From assembly GCF_907164905.1 (NCBI RefSeq), contig NZ_CAJRAF010000001.1:1027001-1091000 (forward strand): DNA of 64,000 nucleotides, given 5' to 3'. The stretch comes from Dyadobacter sp. CECT 9275 (GTDB taxonomy: Bacteria > Bacteroidota > Bacteroidia > Cytophagales > Spirosomataceae). The position numbers were made by a program, and so were the translations under genes. The notes under the pieces are model-generated. The model saw only the letters and a program-made list of their open reading frames with translations, did no database searches and was not told the origin of the DNA. Shown in pieces: positions 35,509 to 45,800 of this stretch (its first letter is position 1; each line of letters starts with the position of its first letter).

Positions 35509-36630
35509 TTAGGAGTAAGCTGCTGTGGTGATGCGGCGGATGGTGCCGTTGGATTTAAAATAAAGATCGTTGTTGGTCGGTGAGACCACTGTTTCCCCTT
35601 CCCAGACGGCGGCGTCTGTGGAGCTGGTAGGGTGGTAGCGGCGCATGTTTTGAATCAGGCGGACCACACCACCACGTTTGGCATAGATCTGGTTGGTGGT
35701 GGGACTGATGACCACTTCGCCCTCACTGACGTTACCATCACTGCTGCCTGTCGGATGATAAGATCTAAGTATGATACGGTCACCGGTTATGCTGTATTCA
35801 ACAGCATTGGATCCGGCTACAAAAGATCCACCCGAAATGGACGATCTGCGGTAACGGGCCAGTTTATTGAATCCATCAGGATTTAGTCCGTTGGCACCTC
35901 CCATCACAAAGATGGTGTTGGCCCCACCGTTGATAGTGCCCGGCCCCACCACGTTAACGGCTGCATACCTATCACAATCGCCCATTCCCCGGCTGGCTAG
36001 CCCAATAGCCCCCTGGTTGCTTCTGTAATAATACTGGTCCCCGTTTCCGGTACTGCCGCCGTGTGCTTCCACAGTGATGGTGCCGGAATTATAAATATTA
36101 AGCTCAAAACCAAAAAAGTTGATTTTGTAGGTACCATCACCGACATTGACACTGGCACCATCGAGTATCCCTACCACTTTTTTGAATGTGAGTGTTACAC
36201 CAGGTCCTACCTGCATAAACACAAAGGGTATGCGTAAAGCAGTATTGACAGTAATTTCCGTATTCCCCACAATGTTGATGTCCAGGCTCTGGGTTTTGTC
36301 ATTATGCAGTTGGATGACACGTGCCATGGTTTTCACCCGGCCCGTAGCGGCGTTGTGATCATTGGTGGTTCCCGTCCTGGCATCATTTCCGTTGACGCCA
36401 TCGACATAGATCGTGGATGTGAGGTTCAGGCTGCGGGCTACCAGTGAAGCGGTGGTGGCATCACAGGCGGCAACCGCCTGACTGACCTGTCCACGCATGC
36501 CCGCCCACATGAGCTTAAGACAGCTTCGGATAACAGCCGCCGTATTGACCTGAGGGGCGGCAGGCGGAGCACTTTTGATATTTGAATCAATGATCCCATT
36601 GATCTGGGCGTCATCATAATTCCAGGGCAT
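35509..36630 (-). CDS. Putative tail fibre/spike protein with C-terminal repeats
   Basis: 373 residues. The N-terminal 75 residues probably attach it to the virion (MPWNYDDAQINGIIDSNIKS). The middle is a beta-helix-like stretch typical of spikes (STIYVDGVNGNDARTGTTND, DINIVGNTEITVNTALRIPF, and a glycine-rich part). The C-terminus carries two copies of a roughly 45-residue module, YHPTGSSDGNVSEGEVVISP...NQIYAKRGGVVRLI and YHPTSSTDAAVWEGETVVSP...NDLYFKSNGTIRRI. Such tandem modules are common in receptor-binding tips. Assignment as host-recognition protein is inference. Confidence 0.65.
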   Translation of the reverse strand: MPWNYDDAQINGIIDSNIKSAPPAAPQVNTAAVIRSCLKLMWAGMRGQVSQAVAACDATTASLVARSLNLTSTIYVDGVNGNDARTGTTNDHNAATGRVKTMARVIQLHNDKTQSLDINIVGNTEITVNTALRIPFVFMQVGPGVTLTFKKVVGILDGASVNVGDGTYKINFFGFELNIYNSGTITVEAHGGSTGNGDQYYYRSNQGAIGLASRGMGDCDRYAAVNVVGPGTINGGANTIFVMGGANGLNPDGFNKLARYRRSSISGGSFVAGSNAVEYSITGDRIILRSYHPTGSSDGNVSEGEVVISPTTNQIYAKRGGVVRLIQNMRRYHPTSSTDAAVWEGETVVSPTNNDLYFKSNGTIRRITTAAYS

Positions 36631-36651
36631 GATAATAAAGAATATAGTGTG

Positions 36652-37191
36652 TTAAGAAAAACTCAGATCAAAACTGTAATCAAACTCATGGGAAGGGAAA
36701 AGAATGGCAGGATCCACCGTGTCGAGCCAAAGCACAGGATGCCAGTTCACGCCCGAAAACAAAAGCTGTTGAGAGCTGACCGAAGCCACCGAGCGCCCCC
36801 AGCCCAAACGAAGCCCATTGCTTTTGGTACCTGCCAGATAACAATTACCGGCAGTGTCCCGAAAAAAAGCCACAAAACGCTGCTTGCCATTTTGGTAAAC
36901 CCACTCGGTCACATCGCTGGCAAGGGTAACCACAGGAACCGAGATCTGACAGCTGTAAGTTTCTCCGTTCACACCATAAGCCAGACCCTCAGAAAAAGAA
37001 GCGGTTTTGCTTCGTAGTTTAATCTGGATCACCTTGCCATCCAGCCAAAGCGGATGCACAGGCGAAAGCACAGAACCCGGATAGACATCATAAGCCACAT
37101 GCTGGCAGCTGATCAAATACAGATGCGTCAGCCAGCCAGCCGCAACCGCCCCGCCGTTTTTTACCCCGATACTTTCCAAAGCAGCAAACAT
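36652..37191 (-). CDS. Prophage tail-region protein, unknown
   Basis: 179 residues, MFAALESIGVKNGGAVAAGW, largely beta in pattern (VTLASDVTEWVYQNGKQRFV; WHPVLWLDTVDPAILFPSHE). It lies between the fibre gene and a terminator and is probably a tail or fibre-associated protein. No recognised family. Confidence 0.55.
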   Translation of the reverse strand: MFAALESIGVKNGGAVAAGWLTHLYLISCQHVAYDVYPGSVLSPVHPLWLDGKVIQIKLRSKTASFSEGLAYGVNGETYSCQISVPVVTLASDVTEWVYQNGKQRFVAFFRDTAGNCYLAGTKSNGLRLGWGRSVASVSSQQLLFSGVNWHPVLWLDTVDPAILFPSHEFDYSFDLSFS

Positions 37192-37265
37192 GCCCGAAAG
37201 ATCCAGCTAAACCCCACCACTTAAAAGGACACGGGGGGACGCGTCCCCTTTTTATAAAATAAAAT

Positions 37266-37300
37266 AAAAACCGCCATAGGGATCACCCAGGGCGGTTTTT
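37266..37300 (-). terminator. Intrinsic terminator-like hairpin
   Basis: A 10-bp stem AAAAACCGCC/GGCGGTTTTT with a 15-base loop, T-run on either strand. A second palindrome GGGGACGCGTCCCC followed by TTTTT lies at about 37236-37255. Both lie between the genes at 36652 and 37383. The interval 37192-37382 has no gene. Confidence 0.7.
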
Positions 37301-37382
37301 GTATTCAAACAAGGCGGACAAGTTACGCGGCTAATTTACAATAAAGGAAAACGTGTTACCTTTTATAAATCACCGGTACTTC

Positions 37383-37862
37383 TCACGCGTACATTTTGGC
37401 TGACTTTCGCACTTTTTTGGCAATGTGATCCCTGAAAATCTTGCGGGCAGTCTGATAGTCGATGTCTACATCCCGGATGATGCCGCGCTTTTCCAGAAAG
37501 CGCGAAACCAACGGGCCATAATCGCAGCCCACAAGTTCATAAGTCCCCTGCACCTCATTGATCAGGCTACGGCGGAACATCTTCTCCATGTACTTGGCCA
37601 GTTGTGGTAGTTTCTGGTGGCTGATATCCAGCGCCTGCACATGCGTGTAATATTCGATGCTTAGCGTACTCTTACCGCTGCTGACCACAGGCTTTTGTGT
37701 GTAAAGGATGGGCTGGGATAACAGGTGGATCAATTCACCCAGATCCGAGTGTTTGTCAACGTGTATCTGGTCTGTCCCGTTCTTTTTCTGATAACCGTCA
37801 AATTCAAACATGAAGTACTTTTTAACGTGGACGGGCAGCTCAACAACGATTCTTTTGATCAT
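37383..37862 (-). CDS. Prophage protein of unknown function
   Basis: 159 residues, MIKRIVVELPVHVKKYFMFE, with a central helical region (LPQLAKYMEKMFRRSLINEV) and a basic C-terminus (FRDHIAKKVRKSAKMYA). It looks like a small nucleic-acid-associated or regulatory protein, but no family is recognised. It is set apart by hairpins on both sides, so it probably has its own promoter. Confidence 0.6.
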   Translation of the reverse strand: MIKRIVVELPVHVKKYFMFEFDGYQKKNGTDQIHVDKHSDLGELIHLLSQPILYTQKPVVSSGKSTLSIEYYTHVQALDISHQKLPQLAKYMEKMFRRSLINEVQGTYELVGCDYGPLVSRFLEKRGIIRDVDIDYQTARKIFRDHIAKKVRKSAKMYA

Positions 37863-37914
37863 TCTAAAATATATTTTTAATACACCTAAAAATAATGTTT
37901 TTAGGTCAGATAAA

Positions 37915-37948
37915 CAATAAAACCAAAATCATTATTTTGGTTTTATTG
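37915..37948 (-). terminator. A+T-rich hairpin after the tape-measure gene
   Basis: A perfect 15-bp stem CAATAAAACCAAAAT/ATTTTGGTTTTATTG with loop CATT, 16 bases after the tape-measure stop. A second hairpin (CCTAAAAA/TTTTTAGG, 37885-37905) follows. Together they probably end the tape-measure transcript. Confidence 0.65.
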
Positions 37949-37963
37949 CCTCTGTTTTTGACC

Positions 37964-40900
37964 TTACCCCAGATTCGAAATCGCCCCAATCAGCTGGTCA
38001 AACCGGCCATGGGTATTGGCTGAATTCACCGCATCGCGCACGCTGTTGACCGCACTTTCCACGCCATTGACAGATCCTTTCAGATCACCGGTGGATGATG
38101 CCACTTTACCCAGTAGCTCTCCGTTCTTTTTGGTTTCGGTCAGAATATCCTGGATTGCTTTCAGCTGCTCTTTGCCTTGCTTCTGTGCTTCTTCGTGGGC
38201 GGCCTGTGCGCTGGCAGCATCACCGGTGGTAGCGGGATCTGTTCCATCCACACCCCCGTAAGCGCTGCCGTCAAAAGATACGTCTCCCATGGCTTCATCG
38301 GCTTCCGCCTGTGCAGCTGCTGCTTCGGCTTCTGCCGCCGCCGCAGCTTTCTGAGCTTCTTTTTTCTTTTTGCTTCCAAACAGATACATACCCCGTTCCC
38401 AGTAAGGGGATTCAAACTTTCCGCCATCCCGGAAAGCTAATGGGGTACCCGGAATCACCGCCGCTTCTGTTTTTCCAGGTGTTCTGGCATTCTGAAACAT
38501 CTGCTGGATCACCGGCCAGTTGGCAGCGGTCTGTTTGGCTGAGATGATCGCTTCATCCCCTTCCATTTCTCCTACTTCCCGCTGGGTCTTTCTGTCCACC
38601 AACGCTATACCGCCCGTTCCGTAGGTGCTGCCATGTTTGGATCCCTGCGCCACAAACCCCAAAGTACCTCCCATAGCAAAACTGGGCTCAGGCTGACTTT
38701 TGATCTTGGCAATCTGTACCCCGGTAGCAACGGCTGCCACCGCAGCCAGTACAATGTTCAAAGGAAAGAAGTTAGCCAAAGCTTTCAGAATGGCCAGCGC
38801 TCCGGTGATCAGCGCGGCTGCGATATCTGCTTTCTTCTGAGCCTGGAAGGCTTTCTTTTTCTCGGCTGCTTCCTTGGTACGGGCTTTCTGGTTTTCAGCA
38901 GCGATCAACGCTTCCAGGTCTTCTTTCAGTGTAGCTTTCTTATCAGCTTCATCTTCGGCCATGGTTACCTGTTTCTCTGAGGCTTTTTGAGCATCGGTGA
39001 GCACCTGATCATTGATCTCAGCGGTGAATTCGGCCAGCTCATCAATCATGGTGGCTTTTTCTTCCATCTCCTGCTCTGCCAGCCGGATCTTCTCTTCACT
39101 TTCCTTTTTGGCCATAGCGATCTTTTCTTCAATCGCCCGTTTTTCATCTTCGGTCTTGGCCTGGTTGGCAAGCTTTTGAAGGTCCATGATCTTCTGCTCC
39201 TCTGCAGCTTTCATATCCTGCAGCTGCTGGGAGTAGAACTGGTGAAGGGCATCGCGTTTCTGTTCTTCGCTGGCGGTCTCCGAGGTCAGCGTCTGCTGCA
39301 GCTCGGCCAGCCGGTTCTTTTCAGCTTCTTTCAGAGCGGTTATGAAATTGCTACTACTGGTGATCAGTGATTCTGTTACCGAGAGCTCATTTTGAAGAAT
39401 GGCCACCTTTTCATCGCGTTCGCGGTTGGCTTGCTCGATGGCCTTGTCGGCTTTGCGTTGGGCCAGATCATTCAGGAAAGACACCGCCTGCTGGGCCATC
39501 TGTGCGCCCTGTTCATAGGATCCCATGTCAGCAGACAGCCGCTGCTGCCAGGCATCCTGATGGCCTTTGACCATCGTCTGGGCTGCTGATAGAAAACCGG
39601 TCACGTCTCCCTGCAGTAGCGCGCCTAAGGCATCCGAGTAAGCTTTCAGGTTGGCTGTTTTCTTCTCTGAGAGGTCTTTGTCAATGGCGATTTTATCATC
39701 AGCTGCTTTGGCGGTGGCCATCAGGCTGGCCGTATGGTAGCGCTCTTCGATCTGAGATAGAGCAACAGCCAGCTGCTCATCATTCTGAATCAGTGAGACG
39801 GCCTTTTGACCTTCTGCAAAAAGCTCAGCCTGCAGTTTATCCTGGGTGAGCCGAAGCTCGGTATCCACCCGCTCTTTTTTGATGAGTGCGATCTTGTCGG
39901 CATTGCCTTTGGCCTGCTGCTCTTGCCAGTCAAGCAGCGTCATCTCGGCTGACTTCTGCTGCTCACGGATAAAGTTTTCTGCTGCCAGCCGTTTTTGTGC
40001 AGAATCCTGCTCATCCTTGATGCGTTTTAAGCGGAATTCTTCCCGAACTTTATCCAGACTTGCTTCTGCATTGCGGTTAATGGCCAGGATCAGATCTGCT
40101 TTGGTACTTTCATCGGCTGCTGAGTTTTCAATGTCCAGGATCCGCTTTCTTTTGATCTCAGCGATCTTGGCTTCTTCTGCGGCTAGCGCAGAAACTGCCG
40201 TTTTAACCGAATGTTCGGCCTCCAAAGAGGCCAAAAGCTCTAAGGCCTTTTTATTGTCTTTTTGCCTGAGTGCGAGTATTTCAGCGTCCGCGTTACGGTT
40301 GACAGCAGCGCGGGCTGCTTCCTTGGTCTTTTCATCGGCAATAGAGTCCGCGATCTCTTTGAGGCGTTTCCTGCGTTTTTCCTGGATCTTGTATTCTTCG
40401 CTTTCCAGGGCATTGGCCGCTGTCAGTTGGCTGTGCTCGCTGTCGAGCTGGGCAAGCATCTCATTAAGTTTGCTTTCCGCTTTTACCTTCTGGGCCTGCT
40501 GTTTTTCTGCTGCTTTCTTCTGGCTCTCGCTGACGGCAGCCTGGCGCTGGTCTTCGGCTGTTTTGGCAGCAAAGACAGCCTGTGGGATATCTTTTTGGGG
40601 CTGGTCCACAAAGGCCTGCGTCCAGCCTTTTTTGATCTTGTCAAAACTTTCAGCGGCATGGGTGCCTACGTTTGAAAAGTTCTTTTTGGCATTCTCAAAG
40701 CTTTTGGCTGCACCTGTAAAATCACCAGAGAGTACCTGCACCACGGCTTTGCCGCCTTGCACGATCCCGGCCATGGTATCAAAAGCGACGGTCAAAACGC
40801 CGATAAAAAGCTGGGTTGGTGTCAGCGCGGCCCGAAAGGCAAAGGCCACCGCCTGCATGACATAATTGAGCGCGTTACCACCGGCATTAAAGCTGGGAAA

Positions 40901-42106
40901 AACATTGGCGAAAACGTTGATAAAAGAGCTGGCCAGTTTTCCCACCATGCCAAAAAGATCAGAAAACACCTGCACGACCGGATCCGTAGCTGTTACCACT
41001 TTGACCAGCCACTCGATGCCGGTAGTGATCGCGTCCAGAAAGAATTTAAAAACGGGTGAGAGCCTATCTCCAATGGTTACTTTCAAAGCATCCATGCTAT
41101 CACCCAGGTTACTGGATTTACCACCCAGGATTTGCATCATCTGCGCATTCTGACCCGCTACCCCCGTCATAGAGCCCATCGCGATCATCGCATCGTAAAT
41201 GGCCCGCTCATTGTTTTTGACCACCATCGTCTGGCCCTTAAAGCTCAGTGAAACGTTATCTCCTTCTTTTCTGGCTTTTACGCCAAACTCTTTGAGCCGC
41301 TCAAACTCACCGGTCTGCGCATCCAGGACCGCTTCCACGAGCTGATCAAAGGTCTTGCCCTGGGAGGCGGCCAGATCGGCCAGTGCCATCATTTCCTTTT
41401 GGCTGGGCCGAAGACCCCGGTTAACCATTTTTACATACCCGTCTGTGAGCTCATCCACCCCGAAGCTGGTTTCTTTGGCCATTTTCTTGATGGCTTCCAT
41501 ACTTTCTTTGGCCTGTTTTTGGCCGCCCAGGGCTGTGGTTAAAACCTTTTCGTATTTCTCAAAGGTGGAAGTGGTATCAAAGATGGCTTTACCGATGTTG
41601 ATAAACCACTGGATCACCTGCAAAGCCAGAATGGCCTGAAAGGCGGTGCCGACGCTTTTAATACCTGAGCTCACTTTGCTCCAAAGGGTATTCTGCCCCA
41701 AATTGGCCGCTTCGTTTTTGATCTGTTGGGCCTGCTGGGTGACCTTTTTAAGCTGTGCTTCTGCTTCCCCAATCTTTTTAAGCTGAGCGGTGGCGGCGGC
41801 TGAATCCGGCACCATGCCTTTGAGCTCTTTGTTGAGCGCCTTCACATAGTTTTGAAGCTGCTGGAATGTCATCTTGGACGTATCCATGTTCTTTAACTCT
41901 TTGGTGAGCTGTTCCTGGGCTTTGCGGACGTTATCGAGCTCGGTCTTCGTCTTTTTATAAAGCTCATTGTTTTTACCGCTCTGGGTTTCGATCTCCTTCA
42001 AAGAGGCTTTCAGGGTTTTGGCCTGGGTGTTCAGATCGGTGAGCTTTTTGTCAAATTCGTTGGTTTCCGCACGCAGTACCAGCGTGCCGTTGTCTGTGAA
42101 ATCCAT
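37964..42106 (-). CDS. Phage tail tape measure protein
   Basis: 1380 residues; its length sets tail length. The N-terminal 150 residues are coiled coil (KTLKASLKEIETQSGKNNEL). A tape-measure core follows with a hydrophobic segment (AILALQVIQWFINIGKAIFD), then TALGGQKQAKESMEAIKKMA and EMMALADLAASQGKTFDQLV. Membrane-type helices recur around residues 390-460 and at 1120-1160 (NFFPLNIVLAAVAAVATGVQ). A charged module of about 70 residues is repeated (QLDSEHSQLTAANALESEEY and SLEAEHSVKTAVSALAAEEA). The C-terminus contains an alanine/glutamate-rich tract. All traits fit a siphophage tape measure. Confidence 0.95.
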   Translation of the reverse strand: MDFTDNGTLVLRAETNEFDKKLTDLNTQAKTLKASLKEIETQSGKNNELYKKTKTELDNVRKAQEQLTKELKNMDTSKMTFQQLQNYVKALNKELKGMVPDSAAATAQLKKIGEAEAQLKKVTQQAQQIKNEAANLGQNTLWSKVSSGIKSVGTAFQAILALQVIQWFINIGKAIFDTTSTFEKYEKVLTTALGGQKQAKESMEAIKKMAKETSFGVDELTDGYVKMVNRGLRPSQKEMMALADLAASQGKTFDQLVEAVLDAQTGEFERLKEFGVKARKEGDNVSLSFKGQTMVVKNNERAIYDAMIAMGSMTGVAGQNAQMMQILGGKSSNLGDSMDALKVTIGDRLSPVFKFFLDAITTGIEWLVKVVTATDPVVQVFSDLFGMVGKLASSFINVFANVFPSFNAGGNALNYVMQAVAFAFRAALTPTQLFIGVLTVAFDTMAGIVQGGKAVVQVLSGDFTGAAKSFENAKKNFSNVGTHAAESFDKIKKGWTQAFVDQPQKDIPQAVFAAKTAEDQRQAAVSESQKKAAEKQQAQKVKAESKLNEMLAQLDSEHSQLTAANALESEEYKIQEKRRKRLKEIADSIADEKTKEAARAAVNRNADAEILALRQKDNKKALELLASLEAEHSVKTAVSALAAEEAKIAEIKRKRILDIENSAADESTKADLILAINRNAEASLDKVREEFRLKRIKDEQDSAQKRLAAENFIREQQKSAEMTLLDWQEQQAKGNADKIALIKKERVDTELRLTQDKLQAELFAEGQKAVSLIQNDEQLAVALSQIEERYHTASLMATAKAADDKIAIDKDLSEKKTANLKAYSDALGALLQGDVTGFLSAAQTMVKGHQDAWQQRLSADMGSYEQGAQMAQQAVSFLNDLAQRKADKAIEQANRERDEKVAILQNELSVTESLITSSSNFITALKEAEKNRLAELQQTLTSETASEEQKRDALHQFYSQQLQDMKAAEEQKIMDLQKLANQAKTEDEKRAIEEKIAMAKKESEEKIRLAEQEMEEKATMIDELAEFTAEINDQVLTDAQKASEKQVTMAEDEADKKATLKEDLEALIAAENQKARTKEAAEKKKAFQAQKKADIAAALITGALAILKALANFFPLNIVLAAVAAVATGVQIAKIKSQPEPSFAMGGTLGFVAQGSKHGSTYGTGGIALVDRKTQREVGEMEGDEAIISAKQTAANWPVIQQMFQNARTPGKTEAAVIPGTPLAFRDGGKFESPYWERGMYLFGSKKKKEAQKAAAAAEAEAAAAQAEADEAMGDVSFDGSAYGGVDGTDPATTGDAASAQAAHEEAQKQGKEQLKAIQDILTETKKNGELLGKVASSTGDLKGSVNGVESAVNSVRDAVNSANTHGRFDQLIGAISNLG

Positions 42107-42138
42107 AAATAATTAGTGTGTGGCCGGTAACCGGCATT

Positions 42139-42690
42139 TTAGTGTGTATCGTTAAATAAAAGGCGTAACTCTGAGAGTGCTGTCATACCGGCATGGGTGC
42201 GCAGCTCGCTGAAAAAGTAAGGCAGGATCTCGTTTTTCAGCGGGTCGTTATACACCCCCCGGTAGCCTCTTTTGATGTTGGGCTCCTGTTTGTATACGTA
42301 GCGGATCGCCCAGGCCACGCGCTCGATCATTTGCTCGTGGGATAGGTTTTGAACACCACTTGGGCGGTCCGTCGCACGGTAGCCGGGGATCCTGGAAAAA
42401 TTGGATAATCCAACCTGCTCAACAAAACGGATCATGGCCGTCAGCGGTGGCATACGTGTATAATGCAGCGTTTTAAGGTCTTTGATGCGCAGCAGCGCTT
42501 CATAATAAACCGACCCTTGAATAAAACCGGCACCTTTTTCCAGGGCCGCCGCGCGGATGGAATCTTTCATCTCACCGCTCAGCACCAGCCCCTGGGCCTG
42601 TACTTCACGGCTAATGACCTGCTCGGCGCGAAGCACATAACGGCGCAGGATCTCTTCGAATATGGGGTTTTCTAGTAGGGAATCGGGCAT
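42139..42690 (-). CDS. Putative neck/tail-connector protein
   Basis: 183 residues from ATG 42690 (MPDSLLENPIFEEILRRYVL). A longer frame upstream would run through the A+T-rich cargo promoter and is rejected. The segment LVLSGEMKDSIRAAALEKGA resembles the TGxLxxSI motif of HK97 gp10-like neck proteins. It precedes the tape measure gene, with a small palindrome (GCCGGTAACCGGC, 42123-42135) between them. Assignment is tentative. Confidence 0.5.
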   Translation of the reverse strand: MPDSLLENPIFEEILRRYVLRAEQVISREVQAQGLVLSGEMKDSIRAAALEKGAGFIQGSVYYEALLRIKDLKTLHYTRMPPLTAMIRFVEQVGLSNFSRIPGYRATDRPSGVQNLSHEQMIERVAWAIRYVYKQEPNIKRGYRGVYNDPLKNEILPYFFSELRTHAGMTALSELRLLFNDTH

Positions 42691-42744
42691 GGGAAACTTA
42701 TAAGTTCTTGATTGCTCCGAAATTATGTGCTTGAATTTGTCGGT

Positions 42745-42758
42745 GGAAGGACGGTAAA
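42745..42758 (-). promoter_or_regulatory. Recurring element GGAAGGACGGTAAA (copy 2)
   Basis: 55 bases upstream of the neck-protein start; same core as at 31438 and 58641. Confidence 0.35.
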
Positions 42759-42818
42759 GTAAAAAAACAGATCGTTGAAAACCTGAGAAGTATCCAATAG
42801 TAAATCTTTTAACAGTTG

Positions 42819-42851
42819 TTGTATTTCTACTGATAGATTTTTTTATATTTA
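42819..42851 (+). promoter_or_regulatory. Probable promoter of the LRR-Roc-COR-TIR gene
   Basis: TTG (42819-42821), a 22-base spacer and TATATTTA (42844-42851, seven of eight to TAnnTTTG). It predicts a leader of about 17 bases before ATG 42874, which supports that start over the in-frame ATG at 42853. Confidence 0.45.
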
Positions 42852-42873
42852 CTTGCTCAACCCTCCAATCTAT

Positions 42874-45800
42874 ATGTCTGAACTTGCCCTTCAATTAATT
42901 TCCAAAGTAAAAGCCAAAAAATTAAAAAGCCTGAATCTGGGTAATTGTGGGCTAACTTCCGAAACGATTCCTGATGAGTTATTTGAACTAACAGATTTGG
43001 AAGAATTAGTTTTAAGCAATGAGTATTTTGAGAACTGGATTAGATCCAGTATGCGTCCGAACAAAGGTGAGCCGAATCGCTTTTCTTATTTGCCTGATGA
43101 CATTTCACAATTATCTAATTTAAAGAAATTAATAATTTCTGGGGCCAAAGGGAAGTGGACCATAAAAAGTATTAGATTTGTTTCATCCCTTCCTAAGCTG
43201 ACAATGCTTGATTGTAGCTATAACCAACTTAACGAGCTAAGCCTTACAGACTTGCCTACTCTTAAAACCCTCAATTGTAGTTGCAACCAGCTTATTAATT
43301 TGACTCTCCAAAATCTACCTGCTCTTAATTTTGTCGATTGTAGCAGCAACCAAATCACACAATTAAGTCTTCAAAACCTGCCTGCCCTTACCGAGCAATT
43401 TTGTAGTAGTAATAAAATTATCAAGTTGGACCTTCAAAACCTGCCATCTCTATGCAAACTGGATTGTAGTGACAACAAACTCATCGAGCTAAACCTCAAA
43501 AACCTCCCTGAACTCAAAGAACTGATTTGTAGCAATAACGAACTATCTAAGCTAAACTTTCAAGAATTACCTGTTTTCAATAAGCTTCTTTGTGACAATA
43601 ACCAACTCGCTAAGCTAAATCTTGAAGATTTACAGGCTCTTAGAATACTTGAATGTAGAAATAATCAACTTGCCAAACTGACTCTCCAAGACCTGCCTGC
43701 TCTTAGCTTATTGAATTGCAGAAATAACCAACTCACAGAGCTAATACTTCAAAATTTACCTGCTCTTAGTGTTTTACATTGCGATAATAATCAACTCACT
43801 AAGTTTGATGTTCACAATTTACCTGCTCTTAGCTTTCTGAACTGTAGTTATAATCAACTCGGTATTTCACCTCGGCCTCTTTTATCCTCCTTACTTTTAA
43901 AAGAATTAGATTTAAGAAATAATCCACTTCCGGTTCCTCTTGATCTAATAAAAAATCCTGACTTAACAGTGCAAAAACTGGCAGACTATTACGATGAGAT
44001 GGATAAGGGAGTGAGTGAAATTCAACGCCTAAAAGTTATTCTTGTAGGTAATGGTTGCGTTGGTAAAAGTACGCTTCTACATCAGCTGAAGGATGGGGCC
44101 TTTAAATATTTTGCTCCCGAAAACCGTACCCATGGGATAGTTATTGAAGAATGGCGAGCTACTCAAAATCTAATTATCAACTTTTGGGATTTTGCTGGAC
44201 AGGAGGTTTATCACCCAACGCATAGGCTCTTTTTAAGTCGACGGACTCTTTATCTGCTTGTATGGGCAACTGAAAAACCTTGTTCGCATGGCGAAGATAA
44301 TCCCCTTTCGTACTGGCTAGATTATATAGCTGATTTAGGAAAAGAAAGTTGGGTGCAGATTGTTCAAAATCTTTTCGAGGATCAAATTACAAAAATCCCT
44401 CATAGTGAGCTATTTGTGGATTTCCCTGAACTTAAAAATGTAGAACTTAACCAGTATAGACAGCTTGGTATTAAGATTGACAATCGGGGTAATATAAATG
44501 CCAAAACTGGAACTAGGATTGCTTCGCTTAGAAGCAGCCTTATTGAGGATGCGAGACAGTTGCTTCAAAGCTATACTCAACCAGAGCCCATAACATGGTC
44601 GCGTGTAGGCCAATATCTGGAGCAAGAGAGACAAATCCAGAAGACAATTAGTCTATCGAAGTTTAAATCTATATGTCACCATACTAATATCAAACCAGGG
44701 GGTGAAAATACTCTTCTGGAGCATATGCACGATACCGGGCAAGTTTACTATTATCCAGGATTGTTTGGCAATGAAATTATACTGCAGCAGGACTGGGCTC
44801 TTGATGCAGTATATGCCATTCTAAAAGACTCTTCTCTTAAACGCTTCGAGGGACGTTTGATGAGGGAAGATCTGAGACAAGTATGGGGAAATCGGTATTC
44901 TGAAGAGGAACAGACTTTGTTTATTAATTTTATGATTAGCTGTGAAATTATATTCCGAAAATATGCTTATCCAGATAACTATACGGCGGAATACATTATT
45001 CCCCAACTACTTGTAGAAACGATTCCACCTCACATCAGCATCTTGTGGAAAAGTCAGATAAATAAATTACTGCTTCGCCTGACGTATCCTTTTCTCCACC
45101 GGTCAATATTGGACCGCTTCCTCTTTCGCGCATTAACATTTGGCCGGAATACAAGGAATGTATACCGTAACGGAATTATGTTTGCAGATGATGATGATAC
45201 TGCCTATGTAGAATTCGATGTTGTGTCCGGACAAAAAGAAATTTTTATTGCCTGCTGGGGTCATAATCCAGCCAGCTTGCTGGGCAGAATTCGAAACGAA
45301 TTTGATGAAATTCGTAAGCTGGAACGAGTCACTCAAAAAATTTCTTTAGATGGAAATACCTGGGTAACAAAGGAGCCGGCCCAGCAATGGGAAGACATCT
45401 TAAAAGGAAAATCTGAGTTTATTAATTTTGTTAAAGCATTTTCAATTGATGAGTCACTCGTTAAAACACCGGTCGAAAAGATGAAAAAAAAGGTATTTAT
45501 TTCGTATTCCCAGCATGACAAAATGAAGTATCTGGACAGGCTATTAAACCAATTAAAGATTCTTCAAAATGCAGGCATGCTGATTTACTGGGAAGATTCT
45601 CAGCTTATACCCGGTGAAAAGTGGGACGATCGCATTCAAACCGAGCTTGATACTGCCGATGTCATCATAATTCTGGTTAGTGAACATTCATTGGCTACAG
45701 ACTACATCTGGAATAAGGAAATTCAGAAGGCAGCCAAGAGGCCTGAAAATAAAGAAGTGATTATCTTTCCAGTAGTTTTGGACCACTGCGCGTGGGAATA

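Noticed and set aside
39846..40865. Long plus-strand open frame (339 codons) inside the tape-measure gene
   Set aside because: It is antisense to a repetitive Ala/Glu/Lys-rich coding region, where codon bias leaves the opposite strand open; the serine/leucine-rich product has no recognisable feature.
42691..42894. N-terminal extension of the neck-protein frame up to 42894
   Set aside because: It runs through the A+T-rich cargo promoter and overlaps the Roco-TIR start; the sequence is unlike the rest of the protein.
43200..43890. 63-bp periodic repeats that could be mistaken for a CRISPR or tandem-repeat array
   Set aside because: The repeats are in frame, encode leucine-rich repeats without spacers, and vary as protein repeats do.
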